A DNA stretch of 64,000 bases from Hydnum rufescens UP504 (GCA_014904985.1 MU128985.1:1-64000); one strand, 5' to 3'. Shown: positions 30,500 through 43,400, numbered from the stretch's first letter. Notes: generated by a model not told the origin, from the letters alone. Translations and numbers: made by a program.

Positions 30500-31488
30500 G
30501 CCGTCAAGGTGTGTGTACCCAGTACCTCAGTGGTGCTTCTTGTCGCGCTTATGCCCATCGCCTCAGGCCAAAATATTTTTACCTGCAATGCCCTGTCGAC
30601 GGCCGCCTGGGCCTACGTGCTTTATATCAGTCTTCCATATCTTGGGGGCTATTCCAGCCCCGCCAATATAGCCCGCCACCGCCGAGACTGCTAGGAACAC
30701 AATACAACGTCTGATTGTGAGGATACCTTTGACCCTGCGGAACGCGACCCCAAGGTAAAGATCTTCAATGTTATGCCTCCCTCGCTCCTTACGCACTCGG
30801 ACCGCGCAAAGACGCTGTACCCTCTTGTCGGTCTGAGAGAGTTGCGCTAGTCCAGAGCTTTGCGATCGTTGAAGTTGTCCATGTCCTTCTTGGCCTGGTT
30901 CATACTTCCCTGGGGACTACCGCCATGCAAGTTGCCAGCCGGATGACTCTTGTATAGGGCATTGTTGAGGATTTTGCAGAGGCACTTCCACCGTCTTTGT
31001 CTCATTTTCTTGTCATCTCACGCGACACTTCAGACGCGCACGAATCCGATTTATGCGAGTATGGTGACGGCCTGGTTGGTTGCAGAAATTATTCGATATA
31101 CTTTCTATGCCCTGGCGCTGCTTGGGTATGAACTGTATGTTATGCAGTACATTTGGTTGGCCCCCTGTCTTCTCTTCCTTCAGATAGCCATCTAATCAGG
31201 ATTTTCTGATTGAGATATGCTGCCTTTTGGGTAAATTATCCCGTGGGCACCTCTTCTGGGGCGTTCCTGGTACTCTCCGCGGTTCTGCCTCTAGCCACCC
31301 TGTTTTCTAGGAGCTGGACAGTTAAGGAATCGCCTTATCCTTTTCATTTCCTGGTGGCCTGGTGCGTTATTGGCCGAAACAAATTCAAGCCTTGCACTTA
31401 TATACTTTATTTCCCAGGTCTGTACATAGTGATGAGCCATATGGCGCGTCAACGACGCAAGGTTCTCAACAAACGCAAGAGTCAATAA
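30500..31488 (+). pseudogene. Phs1/PTPLA 3-hydroxyacyl-CoA dehydratase, copy 2 with nonsense codon
   Basis: Blocks in family order: NALSTAAWAYVLYISLPYLG (first helix), VQSFAIVEVVHVLLGLVH, AMQVASRMTLV followed by TAG at 30955 where copy 1 and the family have Trp, GIVEDFAEA, then TNPIYASMVTAW and AEIIRYTFYALALLG (family active-site region with the Glu), RYAAFWVNYPVGTSS and MARQRRKVLNKRKSQ at the end. One donor reads GC where copy 1 has GT. An otherwise well-conserved gene disabled by a stop, unless the stop is a base error. Confidence 0.68.
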
Positions 31489-31699
31489 ACTAGGCCTTGG
31501 ATACGATACCCGCCTTCCCTCTTGTATTGTCGGATTGCATCATCATTGCAAAGTCAGTACTGGATTCATTCCCATCGTGAATTCACTGAACGTCGATGAT
31601 TAGCGAGGCCAAGTTCACATAGCACACCACAGGAGCCATGGCTCGTCGTGGGGTTCCGGAGGGACTTAGATGAATGTACCATAGTACCTTCTTTCTGTT

Positions 31700-33760
31700 G
31701 GAATGATATGGACCAGAAGTGCATCCCCCATATCCCAACGTTCTAATACCTTTCTCGAGGAGGAACGGTATGGTGCACAACTGAATGAGCATTTTGCATT
31801 CGCAGGGGGACACCTCCAAGCTCATGATTCGTTCTCCACCCCTCAAGACCGAGAGCAGAGTCCCAGCGCTTCCCGATCCCCATCGTCTTTGGATGTGTCT
31901 ACTTCGCAGCTGACTGGTATCACGCCGACCCTAACAGCTTGTTCCCCGCGGCCGGAAGACGCTCGCTTCGCATGTTTAAATGCCTAACTTGAAAATCTGA
32001 CCTCCGAGTGCAATGCGGTGCGGAAAGATGCCGAAGTGACCAAAGAGAAAAACTTTGCATTGCGAGAAATTCGGCAGTAATACACAGAAGAGAAGCAGGA
32101 TTGGGTTGAACTGTGTGAAACGGTTCGCACCGTCGTCTTTTACTGAGTCTTTTGTCTTGGTCGATGCTTACTCTCCAGATACAAGCGATCCATGGTCTTC
32201 CTCCCGTACAAGTCGAAATGGACGAGGAACGTTTGCGAATGCTCACTGATTACGAACAGCCGCTTCGCGAACTCAAGATAGTAGCTTTGATGCGTGACCA
32301 CAAACTCGCGCAGTTTCAACACCAGGAGTATTAGATGAAAGAGGAAATCGAGGAACTCGAAGTGCGATTTATGTCTCCCATAACTATGTACTTCCGTCAA
32401 TGTCTTGAATATTTTGGATTCCCAGGAGGAGAGGCGGCTCTCCCTCGTAAACAGCAGGACTGAAATCGGACTTGTCCAGGACCAAACAGATGCTAGCTTG
32501 CGAGAATTAAGAGTGCAATTAGATGCTTCCGAGAGCTCTCGACAGGCCCTTCTCCCAAGCTTGCCCGCCTCAAGCGGAACAGTGAGGACCTGGAAGTGGG
32601 TTCCATGCCCTCTTCTCCAACAGTGAACACGCTTTCCCCAACCCAGAATGAACTTTCAGGCAGAACTTGACCGCACTCGGGTAGCTCACGAGGTGCTTGA
32701 ATCTAAATTCACAGATGTTTCAGCCAAATTAGAGCAGGCCGAGCTGAACCTGGGGTCTGCGAAGCAGGACTTGGCGGAGAAGGTCGAGGAAATCAAGAAA
32801 TGGCATAGGCTGGACTGAGAACTCGAAGAACTTTGGAAAATCAAGCCAGACTTGGAAACCAAGGTCAACCAGCTGGAGGACCGTGTCCAGGATGATATAA
32901 TCAAGCTCAGGAGAACTACTTTCTTCCAAAAAAGAAATTGCCCGGCTCGAGGTCAGCTACCCATTGCCTCCGGCGGAGTCCATTACGGTGTCATATCCAG
33001 TCCGAACTGGGGAATGCTCGTGAAACTATCGACCGCTTTCAGGAAGCAACGAAGTCCAAGCCACAGCCCAACAAATAATCCCGGAATGCGACATATAAGA
33101 GGACTCAGTCGCAAGCACGATCGCCCATGGGGGAGCAATGACGATAAGGCCCAGGAGCAGAATATGGACGAATCTGCCTCCGAGGCAACCCCCCCTCGAA
33201 AGCCAAAGAAGATCCCGGAGAAGGCACGTACCGTCTGTCTCACTTATGGCTTGGGAAAATGCCAATGCGGTATGGCGTTGATATTTTAACCAGCGAGGAA
33301 GGCACCGTCGAGGAAACCTGTTATGTCCTCCGAGGACGAAATGGTCGGATCCGATGTGGATGAGAAGGACTCGGGACGTGGATCTAGTGGTCTTCCGCCT
33401 CCCCAGCCTAAAACGCAGCCCAAGCCCGAGTCCAGGCCTCCGAGGTTATCCAAGGATACGACCGCAAAGCCTGCATCAAAGCAACGCCCAGTCGTCAATG
33501 TGGAAATAGACGATGAGGAAGAGGAAGAGGGACCAGTCAAACCGAGTTGTACAGCGCTCGGCAAACGTGCGGCGAGGGATGAAGAGGAGCAACCTTCTGC
33601 CCCTCGGACTAAGAACACTGGCAACCACGGTGTCCAGTGGAAACGATGGTCCTTCGTCCGGGACTAGAAGTGCACGCTCCGCATCGCGTCCACCTGCACC
33701 CGAAGAGGCGGAAGAACCGACGAAGAAACGAATACGCAAGGCAGCCGGCGTACTCGGCAG
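31700..33760 (+). pseudogene. Long coiled-coil protein gene, interrupted
   Basis: Blocks on plus: a Ser/Thr/Pro-rich N-terminal part (SPSASRSPSSLDVSTSQ), KEKNFALREIRQ, LTDYEQPLRELK, then SRTEIGLVQDQTDASLRELR and a heptad-rich stretch (SAKLEQAELNLGSAKQDLAE, ELEELWKIKPDLETKVNQLE) broken by a TGA at about 32818. An acidic Ser/Pro-rich segment with DDEEEEEGPVK follows (33323-33667). Several frame changes occur. Related copies lie at 8400-8790, 9896-10415 and 34211-34585. No named family is recognised; a structural or chromatin-associated role would be a guess. Confidence 0.5.
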
Positions 33761-33762
33761 GG

Positions 33763-34199
33763 TATGGGCATTATACTGTAAAAAAAAGAAATATCTGAAC
33801 GAATGAAGAAATGAACGAACGGACTTTTGAACAAATGAACAGATTTTTGAATGAACAGATTTCTGAACGAACGGATTTTTGAACGAGCGGATTTTTGAAC
33901 ACAGGCAGCCCTATTTCGGTACCTAATTAGATAGTCTTTTCTTGGTAAAATAGTCTAATAGGCCTATTGGACTATTTTACCAAGAAAAGACTACCTAATT
34001 AGGTACCGAAATAGGGCGGCCTAAGGTGTGTTCAAAAATCCATTCATTCAAGAGTCTGCTCGTTCAAAATCCCGCTCATTCAAAAATCCATTCGTTCAAA
34101 AATTCGTTCGTTCAAAAATCCGTTCATTCAAAAATCCGTTCATTTCTTCATTTCTTCATTCGTTCAGATATTTCTTTTTTTTACAGTATAATGCCCATA
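33763..34199. repeat. 437-bp inverted repeat with minisatellite arms
   Basis: From TATGGGCATTATACTGTA to its complement at 34199 both halves match. The core (33902-34023) is a near-perfect fold-back around 33962/33963 and contains CCCTATTTCGGTACC, the sequence of the gene-tail repeat at 22858 and 35268. Outside it, both arms are made of a degenerate 16-18-bp tandem motif close to ATTTTTGAACGAACGG. MITE-like, but no clear target duplication. Confidence 0.8.
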
Positions 34200-34210
34200 T
34201 CATGGATCAC

Positions 34211-34585
34211 TTGCAGTAGAGAGTAAGCATCAACCAATACGAAAGACTCCGTATAAGACAATGGTGCGAATCGTAGCACATAGTTCAACCCTGTGTTGCT
34301 TCTCTTGTATGAATGTTGCCGAATTTCTCGCAGTGCGAAGTTCTTCTCTTCTTTTGTCACTGCAGCGTCTTTCCACGCCGCATTGCGCTCGGAGATGAGA
34401 TTTTCAAGTTGGGCATTTCGAGTACGCGAAGCGAGCACCGGTCGCGGGGAACGAGCAGTCAGGGTCTGCATGACACCGGTCGGAGACGAAGTGGACACAT
34501 GCACAGATAACGACCGGGAACGCGGATCCATGCCAATTTGTGCAGGGGTCCCATGCACAGCCTTGGGAGGCAGAGAATCAATCAT
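34211..34585 (-). pseudogene. Coiled-coil gene, N-terminal exon
   Basis: From the ATG at 34585, 125 codons stay open on minus: MIDSLPPKAVHGTPAQIG, a Ser/Thr-Pro-rich stretch, NAQLENLISERNAAWKDAAV and FVLVDAYSLLQ, then a donor GTGATC at 34210. The next exon is not found because the 437-bp inverted repeat lies immediately downstream, so the gene is cut. The missing exon exists in the copy at 9896-10415. Confidence 0.55.
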
Positions 34586-34789
34586 AATGAGAATGCGCAA
34601 GAGAGAGAGAAATCTGAATTTGTATATACCGTGCAGGCAGGGTTCATCGAGAGCGGTCCACCGGAGAACTAAGTGAACCCATGTATTAGATTCCCACTCT
34701 CTTTGGGAAAAATCAAGGGAGTGGGGATGTGTGATTTCATTAAGGGGCTTCACAGTACAAAAAAATGAGACAAAACTGTTGCAAAACCA

Positions 34790-34814
34790 ATGCAAAACTG
34801 CCTCAGTTTTGCAT
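34790..34814. repeat. Short perfect hairpin
   Basis: ATGCAAAACTG pairs exactly with CAGTTTTGCAT around CCT. The neighbourhood (34770-35050) repeats the AGTTTTG/CAAAACT motif several times, perhaps part of a small unclassified repeat. Confidence 0.5.
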
Positions 34815-35189
34815 GAGTTGTGACCTGTAGTTTTCCTTCAGTTTTGCTTTCTCAAAAGGGCCTCCACACACCTGGCTTATGAGTAAGCTGACCAGAGTGT
34901 GAATCAGGCTTTGTCATCATAAGTGCAACATGACTGAAATGAAGTGTACAATTGGAGCAGAGTTTGAGAAAGGGAAAGTATGGTACCTGGCCCAGTTTTG
35001 TTTCTCTTGCCCCTCTGGAGGCTGAAGACAAAACTGGCAGTTTTGTGTCACTTTGCCAAGAATTTCCTGTTTTGCTACCATGAAGCCCCCTATTGTGGCT
35101 CAATTGATTTTGTTTGTTGATAAAAAGGACTGTCTATGTGTGGGGATTTACCCCTGTGACCAATAGTATGCACTATACATCTAAGACTG

Positions 35190-35560
35190 ACGTTGCATCT
35201 GTTGGAGTACAGCCGGATGCGGCAAGCTCGGCGTTGCAGCCGGATATGGAAACCTCGGCGGTTGCCCCTATTTCGGTACCTCCGACTTATATCCCTTTTC
35301 CTTTCTATGTCCGCCTCCCCATTTAGGCATGCGGTTGTATTGTTCTTTAGTATATAGTACTTCTGAAACTCCTGTGCCCCCTCAGTTCTTTCTCCGAAGA
35401 CTGAGGTTAGCTACATTATCACTTCTTCTGTAGTATAGTTACTTATCCGGATCTCCTATAGTACCGTCTGTTCTGGTACTATTCAAAATTATAGTTCTTT
35501 CTCCGAAGACTGAGTACCATCTGTTCTAGTATAACCGAGTACTCCGCCAATAGCATCCAG
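35190..35560 (+). repeat. Duplicated gene tail and 3' flank, copy 2
   Basis: The frame ends (35326) VGVQPDAASSALQPDMETSA, then VAPISVPPTY and a stop, paralogous to 22667-22924. The 3' flank with two CCGAAGACTGAG blocks and TAACCGAGTACTCCGCCAAT is shared as well. Both copies diverge right after that motif, marking the duplicated unit's right end. Confidence 0.55.
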
Positions 35561-36550
35561 CATAGGGGCCATCAGGAAAATCAAAGCCACTGTGAAGACT
35601 TCTGAAGCTCTGAAGTCCAAACACAAAGGTCCCCTTTTCAAAGCCTTCAGAAGTGAACTTGGGGAGTCTTCAGAGGCTTCAGAACCTTCAGGCAGTTGCA
35701 GCAGCAAAACAATTAGGGATGCTTACATAAGCTGCCATATATAGAAATCTTACATATATGGATATCAGCTACTATCTCTGGGGTAAGCTGAAAATATTAC
35801 ACAAGCCACGACTAGAATGATCCTTCAAATAAATAATTATTATATTTTCTGTCTTCGCGAAAGGGAATGTATTGATTCTCCCATGGCCAAGCATCTTCCC
35901 TTTCAATTCCGTCTCAATGGATCTCAAATCCTATCTATAATCTATAGCTGGTCTGTCTTGTATTTGCAATGGCTGTTGTTGTTGTGCCCTTCTATCGACT
36001 GCTTTTCGCGGAGCGTAATAAAATCACCACGTGGAGTTTTTTTTTTGCAATGGATATTCGGTCGGTCAGTTCCTCGGTTCATTTCAGTGTACAGTGTACG
36101 TACTGTTACTGTTACTGTTACGCATGTGCACAGCAAAGCGGCGGAAAATGGATGGTCCGCTAGTCGCCCGCCACGTACTGCTGCATATATATATCATCGC
36201 GTGATCCGATCAATCAGCATTTATGTCGACTCAACAGCCCGCCTATCACTCACTCTCTAGATCTCTAGGAACGAACAAAAAAAGGAAACACCAAATTCCA
36301 TTATAACAGATAGCATAACAGTGGAAGGAATGACAACAACACAGAAGTAATTTATTTAAAGGGAAAAAAAGAAAAAAAAGTCGAGGCTCGCATATAGGGC
36401 CTGTGAACATTGTATAGGTGTGTATAAATGTAGGAGTGTGTTCCACAAGGTTCAGATGAACTGTGCAGTTATTAGTGTGCCGCACAACGAATTGCGGTCG
36501 CCGAGCGCCCCCGGCTTCAGGCCCCCGGATTTCAATGATTGTCTCCATCT
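35561..36550. other. Intergenic with a small inverted repeat and a hexamer microsatellite
   Basis: At 35598-35697 two CTTCTGAAG-rich arms form an imperfect inverted repeat. At 36100-36121 TGTTAC is repeated about four times. No gene is supported between them. Confidence 0.4.
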
Positions 36551-36554
36551 TCAT

Positions 36555-38349
36555 TCATTTTCTCCGCAGCCACGCACGTATGACACGGCCATCGATCACA
36601 CCGTGCTCGGAAAAGCCTTCCTTTCCAGAAGTGGGACCCTCTTTGGATGGCGGCGTACAAGCTCCCGATCCTTCTTCACTCAGCTGGAATCGGTCGAGGA
36701 CGCCCCGTCCCACGGCCTCTATGCATACCTCCGCACGTCCGAAGCCCGTGAGGCAACTCGAGCGGTATTCATCCTCGGGAATACCGATGAGAGACGACAC
36801 CGTGACAGTGGGGGCGGCAGAGTTCTTCGATTCGTCCCCGTCCCCATTGACGGGAACGATGAGGGACATGAGCTGAAGTCGGGGAAGGAGGTGCAGGAGG
36901 ACGGGTAAGGCAATAAGGACCGGGACATTCTCCGTCTTCTCTAACAGGGCGCTCCACAATTCCTCGGGCCCGATGGGATCCGAGGCCGAGGCCAGACTGA
37001 CCGCCCACTTGAGGAACCCCAGAAAAGCATCGAAAGCGTCGTAGGCTTCATCCACCGCTTCGCGAGCAAAGCTCCCAACCGCAGGGCTGGGAAGTGTCGT
37101 CATCAGCGACAAGGTTCCCTGGGCATCAAGGAAGAGTCGCTGCAGGGGCTGCGGGGGTGTGGGTTCCTTGTTCCTGTGAGTGTTTGCGTTCGCATGACCC
37201 GGAGATGGAGGTCTAGAAAGGGAGGAATGGGAAGGCCTATGAAGCGCGGTGTGGCAGGCGGGCTAGCTGTAGCTGTAGCACCCGATACCGCGGTGGCGAT
37301 TGCATGCGAGCTTGAACTGGATGAAGGGCGAGAAAAAGTGAATGAACTATCCTTCTTGACTTTGGGTGCGGCAAGGGCTGGTTTGTTATTGGTGGAGTAT
37401 AGAGTAGCACCAGGAAGAGGACGGGAGGAAAGAGCTACCAGCGAGTGCCAGACCAGTCCGATGAGCAATGAGGCCATTGCTGACTGGGGGATTCTCCCCG
37501 GGAGCGAGCTGAACAGTGCCAGGCGCTGAGCAGCCGACGGCATGGCGCCGATAGGGCCATCAAGGGATGAGTGGCTCCAGAATTGGATACAGGGTGGGCT
37601 AGCGTATCAATGATAGGACTCAATTCGAGCTTTATCATGGTGAAGAGCGGTGCAATTACTCGCTTGACCAGAGACTCTAGCCCATCTCGTATTCCGCGGA
37701 GGCCATCGCCACGGGCTGAATTATCTCCGCTGGAGCCCAGGGCAATCGAGTCCATACTCTCTATTAACTCAGCAGCAAGAGTGGCGAAGGCAAGTGCATG
37801 GCACTGAGCCAAAGAGCTAGTTTCCAAGTAGGGTAGAACGCGAAGCAGCATGCTGGAGAGGTTATTATGAAGGACTGATAGAGGACGATGCATAAGACGG
37901 AGGATAGCACGATGAAGATGCACGTCGGAGGATGATGCTTTAAGCTCTTCTATAATGAGATTGCCCAAGGCAGTGCCGCGCCCTGGGGGCAGAGGTTTCC
38001 TGCCCTGGAGTATGATGAGGCACGGGTCCGAGGTCGGCAGTGCAGGAGGATGAGGGCCAGATGGGTTGGCAAGAGCTTTGGATACAGCGTCTGCAAACTT
38101 GAGATCGATGACGTCTAGGTATTGGCCGCCTCTGGGCACATCATCTATGGAGGACATGGTGGGTGCGGGGGCAGGAGATGAAGAATTGGAGCGCCGGAAT
38201 GGGTTATGAAGGCGAGCGAGAGGCCGACCATGGGTAGTGGGGGCAAATGTTGCAGGCTCGTCGGTGGTTGTGGAAAGCTCGTGGCCTCGACCGGAAGTAG
38301 ATGAGGGTGGGGTTGATTTGAGGAAGGGGAGAGTCTTGGTTGGATGCAT
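36555..38349 (-). CDS. Three-exon gene of unknown function, about 559 residues
   Basis: Exons 38349-37591, 37525-37199 and 37148-36555 (all phase 0) join through introns of 65 nt (GTATCC..CTCAG) and 50 nt (GTCATG..CGCAG; weak donor). Residues 1-70 are Ser/Pro/Thr-rich. The region about 75-250 is helical and Leu-rich (DVIDLKFADAVSKALA, TALGNLIIEELK, LLRVLPYLETSSLAQCHALA). A Ser/Pro-rich linker with SRPSSSSSSHA follows. The third exon is a second helical block (AREAVDEAYDAFDAFLGFLK) ending WLRRK. No membrane span or known domain is recognised. Continuous frames over three exons argue for a real gene. It is the first gene of the more ordinary half of the window. Confidence 0.65.
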
Positions 38350-38561
38350 TGTTAGTCGGGGAGCCCCTCGTTGGGTGAAAAATGGCTAGAAGGCGGGTGG
38401 GCAAAAAAAACTATCGTAGGGTATAATGAGGATGCTTTAGCCCATAAGAATGGAAGGACTACAGAGGCGCAGGTTTGTCGAGGGTGTCCTAAGGGGGCCT
38501 GTCGGATGACACGAGATATGGAAGAGGAGAGACGATCAGGATTGCAAGGACGTATGCAGCA

Positions 38562-39120
38562 CTAGGAGAGAACGGATGAGCAAGTAGGACACCCGACGAT
38601 GGGATAGGGCGCTACGCACGAGAGGACACCAGCGATCATAAGACGGAGGGAGGGGTCAAAGTAGTTTTTACGGTCTGGCATCAATCGACGCTTAGTGAAA
38701 AATTCAACCGCAGTCTGCCGGAGAAACGAGGGACCCTGTGGAGAGTCGTGACGTTTTCTCGCTTCTGCCAGTAATTCCAATGTTCTTCCCCGTGGTTGCT
38801 ACGTGCTCACTGTCCACGATGTCGCTGGGAACATCGTCGCCGTCTCCTACGATACTGTCAGCATTCTCCGGAGCTTCATTTTACGACGCTGATTTGTTTG
38901 ATGCCAAGTGTTTGGAGCTCATCAGAAAGGGGAGACTGTAACAAAACAAGCCACACCGTCTTCGCCTTTTGTGATACGAGGACCGGGCCGTGCCCCCCGC
39001 CGCGCCCCCCGCCTTTGGAATCCACCCAAACAAGGCATCCATCTGTCTCGTGGTCGAAGCGAAAATACCTCTCGGCGCTTGTATCTCAAACTTGGCAATG
39101 TCGTCGAATAGAGCTTTATG
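38562..39120 (-). CDS. Short minus-strand gene, unknown, exons only partly placed
   Basis: Two coding-like blocks on minus: 39120-38960 (FDDIAKFEIQAPRGIFAST, RQMDALFGWIPKAGGA) and 38780-38562 (AVEFFTKRRLMPDRKNYFDP, LRLMIAGVLSCVAPYPIVG and a stop). The intron between them and the true start are unclear, because the first block has no upstream ATG in frame. No family recognised. Confidence 0.35.
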
Positions 39121-39179
39121 CAATGTTCATTCGTGAAGCCACTTTGTTCCGCCCTTCTGTGCCGTCTTTCTGCTTATGA

Positions 39180-40432
39180 TGCTCAATGTCCTGGAGACAC
39201 CTAGGGACTACCGAAGCTACAGCTACTCATGTACCGTTTCCACCTTCGAGATGTAAGTCAACCTACCTTGGAGGCGATTCAGAACACCCATTCTCTGCGG
39301 GGCGATGTCGCAGGTATATTACCCCACGTGACCCCGCCCCCAACCATGCATGAGTCGTGATCGTCAGTCGTTATCTCATGAGTCTCTTAACCTTCCGTTG
39401 ACTGCATTTTTTCTCTGAAGTTGTGGTGATACCACACTCCCCCCATCAAGGGATACCTGGAGGCTCATCTACCAGTTTTGTGTTCGGAATCATCGGGGGA
39501 CCTGCCTTTGGTGGAATGGTCATTAGTGTCGGTCATGGGGACATGCTCCAATCTACAAGAGTTGTACGGCGCTTATCATACCCTGTTCTTGGCAATGATC
39601 TCGTATCTATTTGATTCTGTAGCGCCTTCCTGTTTTAATCCTGGTCCCTTGCCTGATGTGGTTGCATGAATTTGCACACGGCCTCCTTCCTCTGTCGCTT
39701 GGTGACGGCATGACCCCTGCGAGCTCTGCAAGTTCGTTCCTTGTAGGAATACAATACAATATATCTGAATAAAACAGTCTCCTAAATAGTCTCGTACGTA
39801 AAAAGAATGCGATGCCTCTAGATTCTCAATCGCATTCGATCTCTCTGCCTTGAGCTCGTTATCAAGGGTCTGGAAAGCTGACGTCTTTCTGCCGAGGTGG
39901 ACGCGAGGACTATCTATCTTGTCTAGTGTAATTACTCTATCCAGTAGCGGAATCCTCTTGTCCGCACCAGGTCGGTATTGTGGGAGACCTTTGAGCTCCT
40001 CTGAGAGCCCAATTGTTCATATAGCGCGAGAGTTTGAACATGTGTGCGAAAATCAAAACAGCATCGGAACAAGCCACGTTCATGGACTGCGGTAAATTAG
40101 GTGCAATATTAACCGGGCCCTGGAGTGCCCTCGTCGACGAGCATTTTCATCTGTCAACTGTTCGGTGCACACCTCCCGTGGACGTTGCTGTTGTCGTCTG
40201 TCAGTTAAGGGCCGACAGGCTCTTCCATTCCTAGAGTTCGAAATTGTCATTCTTGTCAAATTCGAATTGAACTTGTCCGGAACATTTGCTCCCGATAATC
40301 TCATTATTTCTTTTGCTTGCGAATCTACCTTGTTAGCATTGACCACCACCCCCCAGACGCTGCCAGCGTCTCCCTTTCCGATGGCTTTGGTGGCGGAAGA
40401 TCAGTCCTCTAGACCCGGCTCAACCTCTCCCG
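39180..40432. other. Intergenic, no gene supported
   Basis: Short frames on plus (39423-39614, 39850-40095) show no domain or codon pattern. The last part is a probable promoter region for the gene starting near 40433. Confidence 0.3.
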
Positions 40433-43400
40433 ATGCATCGCGCTCCAGCTCACCTCCACCCACTCTTCTCCCCCGCATCCTCCGACTTTCTTCCCAGCGA
40501 CACAGCACTTCTTACCAACTGGAGCACATATGCCAACTCACCCATCACAGACCCATTTGACGAGGACAGGAAACCGTCATTCGATCACTTCGCTGGTCTT
40601 GACCTCCCCGACCATTCATACCAAGCGCTCGAGGATCCAGGCATGCTTCTAGAGGATCTCATGCAAGAAGATGCCTATGAGTACGTTGATATCCCCCTCC
40701 CACTCCTTTTCCGCTTCTGCTCACACTACAGTTCATTAGAACTAATCCTATAAACTCTACCTATTTTCCCTCTTCCCAACCTCTCCCACCGGCCAAGTTC
40801 GAGCCCACCCTTCCCGCTCTCCCGTCCTACCCTTCTCCCCCCGCATCAGACGATGCGAGGCAACCTCTCACGGTGCATGTTCCCCCCTCGGATGAGTCTC
40901 CTGCTCCTTCATCCCCCAAGACCCGTTTCTCCATCGAAGCAAACTCTTTCGAATCCTCATCTCTTCAGAATCTCCTCGTAACTACACCTAATGCCCCTGT
41001 CCTAATACACCCATCATCACCCCACCACGAACATCCTTATCAAAGTTGGTCCCTGCTCTGAACCCCTACTGGACCCTGCGAACTGACCCTCTCCTAGCTT
41101 GCCCATCCTTATTCACAATGTGCCTAGTGTGGGTGCAAAGTCTCGAGTGGAGACACAGATCAAGATGACTTTAGATCTTGCTCTCCCCACTGACCCCGCC
41201 CTTTCTGCGTATGAACGAGTCGGTAGTTGGAAGTGGCTCCGGTTGCCTAAGGGGAGCTCTACGAGACGCCGCCCCCGCAAAGAATGCAAGCCAGGTAAGA
41301 AGGAACTGACCCCCTTACTCTTGCTACGAGAAACTAACATAGTCCAACAGAAGCTCAAGTGGACGAGACACTAACGCTGTCGGTCGCGGTCACCTGTGCC
41401 TCAGATCCGTCCATGCCTGTCAGTGCATGCACGAACTGTCTGGCACGCGAAGCCAAGCGAACCGAGCGCAAAAAGGCCGCTCGTGTCCGACCGCCGCGAC
41501 GCTGAATCCTCAGGATTCTGAGGACGACATACCCAGAAATTCGTCTCCCAAGTCACCCATCCAGAAGGACGGTGGTGGTATCGTCGTGTTCAACTGTCCC
41601 GAGCTCAACGAATTTGCAGATGGCAGGGTCGTCCTTACCAGTTCGGGTCACTTGTTACTGCCGACATCACCGCGAAAAGCTAGGATTCAGGTGCAGCTTT
41701 TGTTCCAAATACAATCTAGTCCGAGAATTTGGCCGACCATGCTCATGATCTGCTCCATCCGTAGGATTGCTTTCACGATGGCTGATACTCAAGGTCGTGT
41801 GGTTGGACGAGGAAGTACACCTCCAATCATGATCACTGATGATCACAAGAGTGTTATGAAGAATCCGCTCCCAACCCCTGCTGTCGAGGAGCCCGAGGAG
41901 CAACCCAAACGGAAGCGTCGTCTAGCGAAGGATGCTCCGGATCCAGAGAATGAGCCTCGATCCAAGCGTCGTGCCAAAGAGCCATCGCCAGCAATTGTGA
42001 CCCCCAAGACCATCTTCCAATCTCAGTCTTACGCACATGGGAACGACAGTAGCCCTAGCATCTCTCATGCGACCGTACCAGGACACACTTCTCAGTCTCC
42101 ATCAACTTTCACAACAGCTCCATCCTCACCACAGATCATATCACTTCCCTCCCCCTTGGGCGTGTATCTCCATTATCCGGTGACCAACGACAACGATACG
42201 TTCATGCAAACACCCGAAGAACTAGATGTCCTCTCAGCATCCTTGGCTGCGGCCTCTGCTGCATCCGCTGAGCTACGGAATCCCACATCTCCACCCAACG
42301 CGTTTTCCCCTAGCACCCTCTTCAACACCACCTATCCTTCCCCTTCCCCTTCCTCCCGTGGCCCCCCACCAGGTCCGCAGATTCATCGTCTCATCCCTGC
42401 ATCAGGTCCCACGCATGGTGGGATCGAAGTCACCGTTCTCGGGCCAATTTCTTACCCACTCATCGATGCGTTTTCGGTGATACTGTGGCCACCTCGACAC
42501 AGATGTGGAGCGAGAATACCCTTGTATGTCTTTTGCCCCCCAGTGCTTGTCCTGGCCCCGTGGTCGTTAGCTTTGAGGGAATTCCCCTTGCTGTTGGGGG
42601 TGGTGCACCAGGTGACGGGCGGATACTGCAACTATTCAATTATCTTGACAATTCAGATCGGGCGTTGTGAGTGCTTGTGAATGACAGGGATTTGATCCAA
42701 GTTCTAATGGCCGTTTTTCTGGTTTCCTTAGGATGGAACTTGCCCTTCAAGTTGTCGGATTGAAAATGACTGGCCGAATAGAGGAGGCAAAGAATGTCGC
42801 CATGCGCATCGTTGGTAACAATACCAATGGTGGCCCTGAGCCATCCTCGATGACCTCCACTGGCCTCACGTCAATGAATAATCTCGTTGCTGACGCGGAA
42901 GCAGTCGCCCATTCCGTACATTCCCGAGCGGGCTCAGACTCCGAATCAACGCATCTTATGCTCTCGTCATCATCGAGCCGTGACTTCCAATCCGTTATCA
43001 TCGAGTTCTTGTACCTCCTCGATGTAGATGTGCCGACAACGTCAGTCGTCACGACGCACGAGGCCGTCTCGCATCCCAACGATTCAGGACAGACCCTTCT
43101 CCACTTGAGCGCTATACTCGGTTTTCACCATCTTCTTAAGCATCTCATCAGCCACGGCATCGACCTGGACGCGAGAGATGCCAATGGTTACACAGCATTG
43201 CACTTTGCAGCCTTGTGTGGTCGACTGGCCTGCGCTCGTATTCTCGTCGAGGGTGGTGCGGACGTCGAGATCGTGGAGGCTCGTGGACGCACGGCACGCG
43301 AAATTGCGAAATGGAGGGACCAAGTCGACGTTGAGATCTTATTGGAGGATATCGAGTCTCGTCTTGTGTTTGGGTCCACATCCAACGGTGATGAAGCAGA

